This document shows positions 15,273 through 22,622 of a stretch of 64,000 nucleotides of DNA, one piece after another. The notes under the pieces were generated by a model that saw only the letters and a list, made by a program, of their open reading frames with translations, was not told the DNA's origin and searched no databases. Made by a program: the position numbers and the translations under genes. The DNA is from Kutzneria sp044547355 (lineage in GTDB: Bacteria > Actinomycetota > Actinomycetes > Mycobacteriales > Pseudonocardiaceae), in assembly GCF_044547355.1 (NCBI RefSeq), contig NZ_JBIUAG010000002.1, positions 62,001 through 126,000 of the forward strand, given 5' to 3'. How positions within the stretch are numbered: the first letter of the stretch is position 1; each line of letters begins with the position of its first letter.

Positions 15273-16850
15273 CTAGGCGGACGCCCGCACCTGGGCCAGC
15301 AGCTCCGGACCGCGATCAAGCAAGCGCTGCTCGGCAAGTCTGCCCAGCCACCACGCCACAACTGCCCCCGCGGCCACCCCGACCGGCACCGCCAGCCAGC
15401 TGACCAGCGGGTTCGAATCGAGCTGGCCGACGATCAGGCACGCCAGCGAGGGCAGGGCCGTCACGAGGAGCAACAGCCAGGACACCAGCCGCACCAGGGC
15501 CCGCGAGCAGCCGGGCCGGCTGCCGGAGTTGAACGGGTTGCCGCCGCGCTGCACCGGCATCGGGTACGCCCAGTACACCGACAGCAGCAGCATGAAGCCG
15601 GCTCCGCCGCCGAGCAGCGCCGGCAGCAGTCCCAGCACCCACGGGTAGGCCCACTCGGCTCCGGCCACCGGCGGCAGCGCCAGGCCGGCCAGGATCGCGA
15701 TCGGTCCGACGATCAGCGCCCAGGCCCACTGCCGGCCGCGCACGTCGGCCCGGGCCGCGCCGGGCGTGACGATGGTCTGCCACACCGAGGTGCCGTCGAA
15801 GCCGTACAGGTTGCTGACCTGGAGCATGGAGAAGGCCACGACCCACAGCCCGGCGAAGGGAAGCATGACCAGCCCGCGGTTGCCGGCCGCCGAGAAGACC
15901 GGGATGAGCAGGCCGATCAGCACGGAGGTCAGCAGCATGGCCCGGCGGCGGGCGTCCCGCCACCACATGCGGAGTTCCTTGCCGATCACCGCCCCGACCG
16001 GGGTCGCCGGCAGCAGGCTGCGCCCCGACGCCTTGGCCCGCCCGGCCCGGGCCGGGCCGACGCTGGTCTGGGGCGTGGTCAGCCGCCGCACCAACAGCCG
16101 CCCGTACGCCCACAGCAGGGCACCGTCCACAACGGCCAGCGCGAGCAGCGCGCCGATCGCCTCCAGCCAGTTGCCGGTGGCCGCGCCCTCGACGGCCGCC
16201 GGCGCCCAGCCGGTCGGCAGCCACCGCACCGGGTTGGCCAGCTCCGGATCGTTCTGGAGCAGGACCGGGGCCACCGCCTGCGCCGCGTAGCGCAGCGGCA
16301 GGTAGGACAGGGCGACCAGGGCCGCCAGCAGGACGCCGAGGTCCTTGCCGCGGCGGGAGCCCAGCACGGCGCCGATCAGGCTGATGACCACTCGCGACAG
16401 CAGCACCGTGAAGCCCAGCGCCAGCAGGGTCGTGACCACGGCGACGATCGCCGGCAGCACGCCCAGCGTGACCGACCCGACCACCACACCGAAGAACGCG
16501 AGCACCGTGGCCACCGGGGGCACGCCGGCGACGGACGCGGCGAGCAGCCCGAAGGCCAGCTTCGTCGGGGACAACGGCAGCAGCGCGAAGTTCTCCGGCC
16601 GCAGGGTTTCGTCGCCGCCGCCCATGAGGACCGGGCCGACCAGCCAGCCGACCGTCCACACCAGCGTCATCGCGGCGGCGATGGTCGTGCCGACGGACAC
16701 GTTCTGGCCGTAGCCGAGCACCACCAGGAACAGGGACACGACGCCGGCGGCCACACCGACCAGCGCGCCGAACGCGAAGCTGGCGGCCTTGGCCCCGGTC
16801 AGCGAGTGCGAGAGCACCCGCAGCTTCATCCGGATCAGGACGCCAACCAC
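15273..16850 (-). CDS. ABC transporter permease, multi-pass membrane protein
   Basis: 525 residues with about twelve hydrophobic segments and few charged loops. No sequence-specific permease motif is visible, but it overlaps by 16 bases the ABC ATPase gene just upstream, so the two make one transporter. Starts at the GTG at 16850 with GGAAGGG seven bases before. The size (about 12 spans in one chain) resembles ABC-2-type exporters such as those of the YhgE/Pip or drug-export class. The substrate is unknown: export of a lipid, antibiotic or peptide is equally possible. No regulator is adjacent. Confidence 0.82.
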   Translation of the reverse strand: MVGVLIRMKLRVLSHSLTGAKAASFAFGALVGVAAGVVSLFLVVLGYGQNVSVGTTIAAAMTLVWTVGWLVGPVLMGGGDETLRPENFALLPLSPTKLAFGLLAASVAGVPPVATVLAFFGVVVGSVTLGVLPAIVAVVTTLLALGFTVLLSRVVISLIGAVLGSRRGKDLGVLLAALVALSYLPLRYAAQAVAPVLLQNDPELANPVRWLPTGWAPAAVEGAATGNWLEAIGALLALAVVDGALLWAYGRLLVRRLTTPQTSVGPARAGRAKASGRSLLPATPVGAVIGKELRMWWRDARRRAMLLTSVLIGLLIPVFSAAGNRGLVMLPFAGLWVVAFSMLQVSNLYGFDGTSVWQTIVTPGAARADVRGRQWAWALIVGPIAILAGLALPPVAGAEWAYPWVLGLLPALLGGGAGFMLLLSVYWAYPMPVQRGGNPFNSGSRPGCSRALVRLVSWLLLLVTALPSLACLIVGQLDSNPLVSWLAVPVGVAAGAVVAWWLGRLAEQRLLDRGPELLAQVRASA

Positions 16851-17647
16851 GACAGCCCTTCCCCACCGCCGGTGCGACCGCCGACCAGATGGACGAACGC
16901 CTGCTCCAACGTCTGATCGCCGCGCACCTGCGCGACCGGGCCGCTGGCCACGACCCGACCCCGCGTGATCACCGCGACGTGGTCGCAGAGCTTCTCCACC
17001 AGATCCATCACGTGACTGGACAACACCACCGCGCCACCGGAGGCGACGAAGCGTTGCAGGATCGTGCGGATCGTCGACGCCGACACCGGGTCGACGGCCT
17101 CGAACGGCTCGTCGAGCACCAGCAGCTTCGGCGCGTGCAACAACGCCGTCGCCAGGCCGATCTTCTTGCGCATGCCGGCGGAGTAGTCGATCACCAGCGT
17201 CCGCTCCGCGCTGGTCAACTCCAACACCCCCAACAACTCCTCGGCCCGGGCGGCCACCGTCGCCGCGTCCAGACCCCGCAGCAGGCCCGTGTACGTGAGC
17301 AGCTCACGCCCGGTCAACCGCTCCGGCAACGCCATCCCGTCCGGCAACACCCCCACCAGGGACTTGGCCCGCTCCGGCGACTCCCACACGTCCACGCCGA
17401 AGATCCGCACCGTCCCGCCGTCCGGGCGCAGCAGGCCGACGGCCATGGACAGGGAGGTGGTCTTGCCCGCCCCGTTCGGACCGACCAGACCGAAAAACGA
17501 CCCGCGGGGCACGGTCAGCTGCACGTCATCGACCGCGACCGTGGCCCCGAACGACTTGCGCAGGCCGGACATCCGCAACGCCGGCGCCTGCTCCGCCGAC
17601 TGCGCCCCCTGCTGCTGCCCGTAGACGGGCAGCCCTCCCGTGTCCAA
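16835..17647 (-). CDS. ABC transporter ATP-binding protein
   Basis: 270 residues. Walker A is GPNGAGKTTS near residue 55, the signature is YSAGMRKKIGLATALL, Walker B is LLVLDEPFEAVDP, and the H-loop His is in VVLSSHVMDLVEKL. The domain is of the CcmA/DrrA-like ABC-2 exporter class. The start is a TTG at 17647 preceded by the strong ribosome site GGGAGGGG. It energises the large permease encoded immediately downstream. The N-terminal 25 residues before the domain are Gln/Ala rich and look non-conserved. Confidence 0.93.
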   Translation of the reverse strand: MDTGGLPVYGQQQGAQSAEQAPALRMSGLRKSFGATVAVDDVQLTVPRGSFFGLVGPNGAGKTTSLSMAVGLLRPDGGTVRIFGVDVWESPERAKSLVGVLPDGMALPERLTGRELLTYTGLLRGLDAATVAARAEELLGVLELTSAERTLVIDYSAGMRKKIGLATALLHAPKLLVLDEPFEAVDPVSASTIRTILQRFVASGGAVVLSSHVMDLVEKLCDHVAVITRGRVVASGPVAQVRGDQTLEQAFVHLVGGRTGGGEGLSWLAS

Positions 17648-17793
17648 CTCGTTCCCCTCCCGGCCGGTTCAGACCACCCATCATGCACCCGGACAGGCCG
17701 CCGCGCCGCTGTTCACCGCGGTAGAGTTCTGATATCACATTGATAGATGAACGAGGATGAACGCCGGCGCCCCGCACTCAGGCTCGGCCCCAT

Positions 17794-17832
17794 GTGCGCC
17801 ACATTCCGCGTCTGAGCGCGAATGTGGCGCAC
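17794..17832 (-). terminator. 13-bp hairpin after the PNGase A-like gene
   Basis: GTGCGCCACATTC (17794-17806) pairs perfectly with GAATGTGGCGCAC (17820-17832) around a 13-base loop. It starts 11 bases past the stop codon at 17844 in the direction of transcription. No T-run follows, so termination efficiency is uncertain. Confidence 0.55.
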
Positions 17833-17843
17833 GTGTGGCACAA

Positions 17844-19469
17844 CTAGTGCGAGCTGACGTCCCTGGTGACGTAGCCGTGGGCGGTGTCGATGTCGCGGAA
17901 GTAGAAGCGGCCGGTGTCGGCCAGCCCGCTCCACTTCTCGCTCGACGTGCCGTCGGCGTAGGTGAGAACGCCGTTCGTACGGCCGAATCCGCCGCTGGTG
18001 TCGATGCTGTCGTCGCTCAGCGCCGGCGCGCCGCCGCCGACCGTCCACAAGCGACGTCCCTGGTGGACGGTCGCGTCGATCCGATAGTTGTTGTCGTTGA
18101 CGATGTTCTGCGTGACATCGGCGGTCAGCGCGAAGTCGAAGCCGTCGACCCGGCCGGTGGATCCGTAGCTGCCCAGCACATGCTGGTCGGTGTTCTGCTT
18201 GCTGGCCGAGTCGGCCAGGGTGGTGGTGTTGTCGAAGGTCCACTGCCCGGACGAGCTCACCGGCACGGCTCCGGCCGAGGTGTGCAGCACGCCGGCGGTG
18301 CGCCAGGACCGGTTCACGTGGGTGACGATCTTGTCGTCGAGGCCGCTGCCGGTGACGGTGGTGCGCACGTCGGCCGCCGGCACGTCGTCACGCAGCAGGC
18401 TGCCGGTGACCCGTGTGACGTGCGGATCGGCAGTCGCGAACAGGTTGCCGCCCAAGGTCCACAGGTCGACGATGCCCTTCGGCGGAATGAGCTGCACGGT
18501 GTGCGGCTTGCCGTCGGTGAGCTGCCCGAGGAACGGGCTCAGGTCGATCGTGTACGGCAGCGTGACGATGGAGTCGATCGCGGTGATCGGCCGCCACAGC
18601 ATCGGCGCCACGCCGCCGGTGTAGATCACCGAGTACGGCGACACCACGCCGGCCGGCTGCCCGTCGACGGTCACCTCGACCTCGCGGTAGGTCCCGCCGC
18701 CGCACAGCCCGGCGCTGGGATTGGCCTGGGCCAGCGAGGTCGGCACGTTCGACCACCAGAACTCCTCGCAGCCGCCGCCCCGCGCGTAGATCTCGGCGGT
18801 CAGCTTCGCGGTGTTGGCCGGCACCGTCACCGACGCGGTGTAGTTCTGGCCGTCGGACAGGTCCTGCCACCCCGGCTTGGTCCCGTCGGCGGCCAGCGGC
18901 AGCACGGTGTCGGCCTGCTTGGGCGCGGGATGGGCCCGGTCGGCCCGGTAGTAGGTGACCGTGACGGTCACGTCGTAGGAGCCGGTGTAGGTGTCGTTGA
19001 CGGTGTTGCCGAGGTCGACCACGAACGGCTGGGCCTGTCGCAGCAGCGGCGCGAACTCGGTGATGTCGCGGTCGAAGCTCCAGGTGATGCCGGTCGGGTC
19101 CGGCTCGGGGGTGGACGTCCGCAGCACCTCGGCCCCGCCGATCCACAGCCCGGCCAGCCGGTCGTACTGGCGCCCCTGGCTCTTGGCGGTCCAGTTCAGC
19201 ACCACCTTGGCCCACGGCCCGGCGCAGGCGGGCGGCGGCGTGAGCGTGCCGACGAACGGCTGGCCGTAGGAGTTGGCGAACACGTGCTGCATCGCGGTGA
19301 CGGTGCAGTGCTCGGTCGGGGGTCTGCTGACCGGCGGCAGCGCGGTCAGCGGATCCTGGTAGTCGGTGACCACGGTGTCGGCGCTCGCGGGGGCGGCGGT
19401 GACCACGCTCAATGCCGCTCCCCCAAATAGGGTCGTGGCTGCGAACAGGGCGATGAGATATCGGCGCAC
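17844..19469 (-). CDS. secreted peptide-N4-asparagine amidase A-like protein
   Basis: 541 residues with a signal peptide (MRRYLIALFAATTLFGGAAL, cleavage near AAPASA). The body matches the PNGase A family: WAKVVLNWTAKSQGRQYDR, LWIGGAEVLRTSTPEP, WSFDRDITEFAPLL, then the strand-rich IYARGGGCEEFWWSNVP. Family enzymes remove N-glycans, including core-fucosylated ones, from glycopeptides. Bacterial members are less studied, so substrate is inferred. The GTG start at 19469 follows a TAGCGT -10 box by six bases. It is divergent from the GH3 gene, which suggests a shared role in breaking down plant or fungal glycoconjugates. Confidence 0.85.
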   Translation of the reverse strand: MRRYLIALFAATTLFGGAALSVVTAAPASADTVVTDYQDPLTALPPVSRPPTEHCTVTAMQHVFANSYGQPFVGTLTPPPACAGPWAKVVLNWTAKSQGRQYDRLAGLWIGGAEVLRTSTPEPDPTGITWSFDRDITEFAPLLRQAQPFVVDLGNTVNDTYTGSYDVTVTVTYYRADRAHPAPKQADTVLPLAADGTKPGWQDLSDGQNYTASVTVPANTAKLTAEIYARGGGCEEFWWSNVPTSLAQANPSAGLCGGGTYREVEVTVDGQPAGVVSPYSVIYTGGVAPMLWRPITAIDSIVTLPYTIDLSPFLGQLTDGKPHTVQLIPPKGIVDLWTLGGNLFATADPHVTRVTGSLLRDDVPAADVRTTVTGSGLDDKIVTHVNRSWRTAGVLHTSAGAVPVSSSGQWTFDNTTTLADSASKQNTDQHVLGSYGSTGRVDGFDFALTADVTQNIVNDNNYRIDATVHQGRRLWTVGGGAPALSDDSIDTSGGFGRTNGVLTYADGTSSEKWSGLADTGRFYFRDIDTAHGYVTRDVSSH

Positions 19470-19475
19470 CCCGGG

Positions 19476-19481
19476 ACGCTA
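19476..19481 (-). promoter_or_regulatory. -10 box TAGCGT of the PNGase A-like gene
   Basis: Minus-strand TAGCGT ends six bases before the GTG at 19469. No ribosome site is present. Confidence 0.45.
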
Positions 19482-19859
19482 GCGCCCGGCCGAGTGTTCG
19501 CGTGACCCCCCGGACGGCGGAAATAGTTCACAACCGTGGACGCCTGAGCCGAGGCCCGTTCACATCCGTGATCAGATGCTGGAACGTCCGGCGATCGCCG
19601 TCGATCCGGCGCTGAGCTGCGTAAATACCCTTGACCGGGATGGCCACATCCCCACCCTGCGTGACGACCGCACGGGTTGTCCACACCACTGCCGGCCAGA
19701 GAAAACTGTTGGCAGCACTGAAAAATCTCTGAAACATGTCACGGTGCGTGCCCAGATCCCGGGATGGGAGCGCTTCCAAATCCCCCGATCGGCGCTACTG
19801 GTCACGGGGCCTCTCGGACAAAGGTGACAACTGCGTTACCTGGAACAACAGGAGGCACA
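19482..19859. other. divergent intergenic region holding the GH3 control site
   Basis: About 390 bases separate the PNGase A-like and GH3 genes. Apart from the PNGase -10 box and the CebR-like operator at 19765-19778, no other recognisable element was found. Short reading frames on both strands look non-coding. Confidence 0.5.
19765..19778. promoter_or_regulatory. CebR-like (LacI family) operator
   Basis: TGGGAGCGCTTCCA differs at one position from the published Streptomyces CebR operator TGGGAGCGCTCCCA. It lies 82 bases before the beta-glucosidase start. In Streptomyces, CebR releases such sites on binding cello-oligosaccharides. The regulator gene is not in this window. Confidence 0.75.
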
Positions 19860-22178
19860 GTGGCCCGAACCCGCCCCGGCTTACGCGCCGCCCTCGCGGT
19901 GACCGCGGTCATCGCGCTCACCACGGCGCTGGCCCAGTCCAGCAGCCAGGCGTCCCCCACCGGACCCCTCGGCTCCGACGACCACGGCAGACCCATCTAC
20001 CTCAACCCGACGATCCCCACCCAGTACCGGGTCAACGACCTGCTGCGCCGGATGACGCTGGCCGAGAAGGTCGGCCAGATGACGCAGATCAGGGTCGGCA
20101 AGCTGCGCGGCGACTGCAACAACGCCAACGGCCCACTGGTCGCCTCGTGCGAGCAGCAGGTGCTGGTGGACGCGCACGTCGGCTCGATCCTGTCCGGCGG
20201 CGGCGACTACCCGGTGGACAACACCGCCAAGGGCTGGGCCCAGATCACCAACGGCATCCAGCACTACGCCCTGGACAACAACCGGCTCAAGATCCCGGTG
20301 CTGTACGGGGCCGACGGCGTGCACGGCGACAACAACCTGGTCACCGCCACCATGTTCCCGCAGCAGATCGGCGTCGGCGCCACCTGGGACCCGGCGCTGG
20401 CCGAGAAGATGGGCGCCGCCACCTCCTCCACCATGCGCGCCACCGGCGTGTTCTGGAACTTCGCGCCCGTCTCCGACCTGTCCCGCGACACCCGCTGGGG
20501 CCGCTACTACGAGACGCTGAGCGAGGACCCGACGCTGGCCGGCAGCCTGTCCGCGGCGCTGGTCAAGGGCATGCAGGCCTACGACGGCAAGGGCGCGACG
20601 GCCAAGCTGACCGCCACCGCCAAGCACTTCGCCGGCTACTCCGAGCCGATCAACGGCCATGACCGGGTGCCGGCCCAGATCCCGATCCGCGAGCTGCAGG
20701 ACGTGTTCCTGCCGGCCTTCCAGCCGCAGATCGACGCCGGCGCGAAAACCGCGATGGCCAACTCCGGGGCCGTCAACGGCATTCCGGTGCACGCCTCCAA
20801 GTTCATGCTCACCACCGAGCTGCGCCAGCGCTTGGGCTTCGACGGCGTGACCGTCAGCGACTGGTCGGACATGGCCAGCCTGGCCACCAGGTACCACGTC
20901 GCCCCGGACTACCCGACCGCCATCGCGATGAGCGTGAACGCCGGCGTGGACATGGCGATGGAGCCGGCCGACGCCGCCGGCTACACCAAGGCGCTCATCG
21001 ACGACGTCCACAACGGACTGATCAGCCAGCGGCGCGTCGACGAGGCCGTGGGCCGGATCCTCAAGCTCAAGTTCGACCTGGGCCTGTTCGAGAAGCCGTT
21101 CGTGGACGAGAACGCGGCCGACGGCATCGTGAACGGGGCCGGCCTGGACCTGGCCCGGCAGGCCGCCACCGAGTCGACCGTGTTGCTGCGCAACGACAAC
21201 AAGACACTGCCGCTGTCCACCGGCGTGCACAAGATCGTCGTGGCCGGCGACAGCGCGAACAACCCGCCCCAGCAGTTCGGCGGCTGGACCGTGAACTGGC
21301 AGGGCGTTGACCCCAAGGGCCCGACGCCGCCGGTCGTCACGCCGGTGCAGGGCATCAAGGAAGCCGTGCCCAACGCCAACGTCGTCGCCGCGACCGACCA
21401 GGCCAGCGCCGTCGCGCAGGCCGCCGACGCCGACGCCGTCGTGGTGGTGCTGGGCGAGAAGGCCGGGGCCGAAGGCAACAACGACAACGAGAACCCGGCC
21501 CTGACCGCCGCCCAGCAGTCCCTGGTGGACTCGCTCAAGGCGACCGGCAAGCCGGTGGTCGTGGTGCTCATGCTGGGCCGGCCGCTGGTGCTGGGCTCCG
21601 TGGCCAGCGCGCCGACTCTGCTGGCCGACTGGCTGCCCGGCTCCGAAGGCGGGCACGCCCTGGCCGACATCCTGTTCGGCAAGGCCAACCCGAGCGGCAA
21701 GCTGTCGGTGTCGTGGCCGAAGACCGTCGGCGACGAGCCGATGTCCTACGACCAGCTGCCCGGCACCAACGGCGGCCCCAGCTCCGGCTACGACCCGCTG
21801 TTCCCGTTCGGCTACGGCCTCTCGTACACCACCTACGCCACCTCCGCGCCGACGCTGAGCGCCCCGACCGTGCGGGCCGACGGCAAGCAGACGGTGTCGG
21901 TGACGGTGACCAACACCGGTGCGGTGGCCGGCACCGATGTCGTGCCGGTGTACGTGCACCAGCCGGTCAGCCCGGTGCTGGTGCCGGACAAGCGGCTGGT
22001 CGGCTTCACCCGCGTGGACCTCAAGCCCGGTGAGTCCAAGACCGTGCAGGTCACGTTCGACGTCAGCAAGCTGGCGGTCACCGTCGGCGACGTGGACGCC
22101 ACCGGCAAGCGGGAGGTCGAGAAGGGCGCGTACAGCGTGGTCGTGGGCAGTGCGCAGGCGCCGTTCACGGTGCGTTAG
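19860..22178 (+). CDS. secreted GH3 beta-glucosidase
   Basis: 772 residues from the GTG at 19860 (AGGAGG four bases upstream). Signal peptide VARTRPGLRAALAVTAVIAL with cleavage near SSQAS. The GH3 N-terminal barrel includes MTLAEKVGQMTQI, PVLYGADGVHGDN, KHFAGYSEP and FDGVTVSDWSDM, where the Asp of SDW is the nucleophile. The C-terminal sandwich (GKPVVVVLMLGRPL, PFGYGLSYT) and fibronectin III-like domain (TVTNTGAVAGTDVVPVYV) complete the usual architecture. The enzyme releases glucose from cello-oligosaccharides or glucosides outside the cell. The CebR-like operator upstream supports induction by cellobiose. Confidence 0.95.
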   Translation: MARTRPGLRAALAVTAVIALTTALAQSSSQASPTGPLGSDDHGRPIYLNPTIPTQYRVNDLLRRMTLAEKVGQMTQIRVGKLRGDCNNANGPLVASCEQQVLVDAHVGSILSGGGDYPVDNTAKGWAQITNGIQHYALDNNRLKIPVLYGADGVHGDNNLVTATMFPQQIGVGATWDPALAEKMGAATSSTMRATGVFWNFAPVSDLSRDTRWGRYYETLSEDPTLAGSLSAALVKGMQAYDGKGATAKLTATAKHFAGYSEPINGHDRVPAQIPIRELQDVFLPAFQPQIDAGAKTAMANSGAVNGIPVHASKFMLTTELRQRLGFDGVTVSDWSDMASLATRYHVAPDYPTAIAMSVNAGVDMAMEPADAAGYTKALIDDVHNGLISQRRVDEAVGRILKLKFDLGLFEKPFVDENAADGIVNGAGLDLARQAATESTVLLRNDNKTLPLSTGVHKIVVAGDSANNPPQQFGGWTVNWQGVDPKGPTPPVVTPVQGIKEAVPNANVVAATDQASAVAQAADADAVVVVLGEKAGAEGNNDNENPALTAAQQSLVDSLKATGKPVVVVLMLGRPLVLGSVASAPTLLADWLPGSEGGHALADILFGKANPSGKLSVSWPKTVGDEPMSYDQLPGTNGGPSSGYDPLFPFGYGLSYTTYATSAPTLSAPTVRADGKQTVSVTVTNTGAVAGTDVVPVYVHQPVSPVLVPDKRLVGFTRVDLKPGESKTVQVTFDVSKLAVTVGDVDATGKREVEKGAYSVVVGSAQAPFTVR

Positions 22179-22219
22179 ACTGGCTGCTCGTGTCGTGCGG
22201 CGTTCCGCTGTGGAGGAAG

Positions 22220-22255
22220 ACCCGGTCTCCGGGTGCCGTGTGAAGTGCGACACGG
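22220..22255 (+). other. two small hairpins in the rpsT leader
   Basis: ACCCGG (22220-22225) pairs with CCGGGT (22229-22234), and CCGTGT (22236-22241) pairs with ACACGG (22250-22255), in the about 100-base leader before rpsT. S20 is translationally self-regulated in E. coli; whether these hairpins do so here is unknown. Confidence 0.35.
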
Positions 22256-22285
22256 ACAAGCCGTGAGGAACTGAGAGGTAGACGC

Positions 22286-22549
22286 GTGGCGAACATCAAG
22301 TCGCAGCAGAAGCGGATCAAGACCAACGAGGCTGCCCGCCTGCGCAACAAGGCGGTCAAGTCCGGTGTGAAGACCGCGATCCGCAAGGTCCGCGAGGCCG
22401 TGGCCGCCGGTGACAAGGACAAGGCCACCGAGCTGGTGCGCGCCGCCTCTCGCAGCCTGGACAAGGCGGCCAGCAAGGGCGTCATCCACGCCAACCAGGC
22501 CGCCAACAAGAAGTCGGCGCTCGCCGCGGCCGTGAACAAGATCGGCTGA
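22286..22549 (+). CDS. rpsT: 30S ribosomal protein S20
   Basis: 87 residues, standard length. MANIKSQQKRIKTNEAARLR at the N-terminus and SRSLDKAASKGVIHANQAANKKS at the C-terminus are diagnostic of S20, a helical bundle bound to 16S rRNA helices 9 and 44. GTG start with GAGAGG nine bases upstream. In related genomes rpsT is directly convergent with holA; here a 2.7-kb hydrolase gene lies between them. Followed by a very long perfect hairpin. Confidence 0.98.
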   Translation: MANIKSQQKRIKTNEAARLRNKAVKSGVKTAIRKVREAVAAGDKDKATELVRAASRSLDKAASKGVIHANQAANKKSALAAAVNKIG

Positions 22550-22561
22550 GCACGCTGCTGT

Positions 22562-22616
22562 TGTCATGAAGGGCCCCTTACTGACGTTGAACGTCAGTAA
22601 GGGGCCCTTCATGACA
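22562..22616. terminator. 27-bp perfect palindrome, bidirectional terminator
   Basis: Bases 22562-22588 and 22590-22616 are exact reverse complements around a single G, with core AAGGGGCCCTT-like arms. It lies between rpsT (+) and the convergent hydrolase gene (-), 12 and 6 bases from their stop codons, so it probably ends transcription from both sides. Confidence 0.8.
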
Positions 22617-22622
22617 TCGGGG

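Noticed and set aside
13590..16916. A very long open frame (about 1100 codons) on the plus strand across the ATP-grasp and permease genes.
   Set aside because: It is the complement of two well-supported minus-strand genes, has no ribosome site or family resemblance, and its composition (Gly, Arg, Gln, His rich) is that of an antisense frame in GC-rich DNA.
19528..19779. 83-residue open frame on the minus strand in the PNGase/GH3 gap.
   Set aside because: It has no ribosome site or -10 box, crosses the CebR-like operator, and resembles no family.
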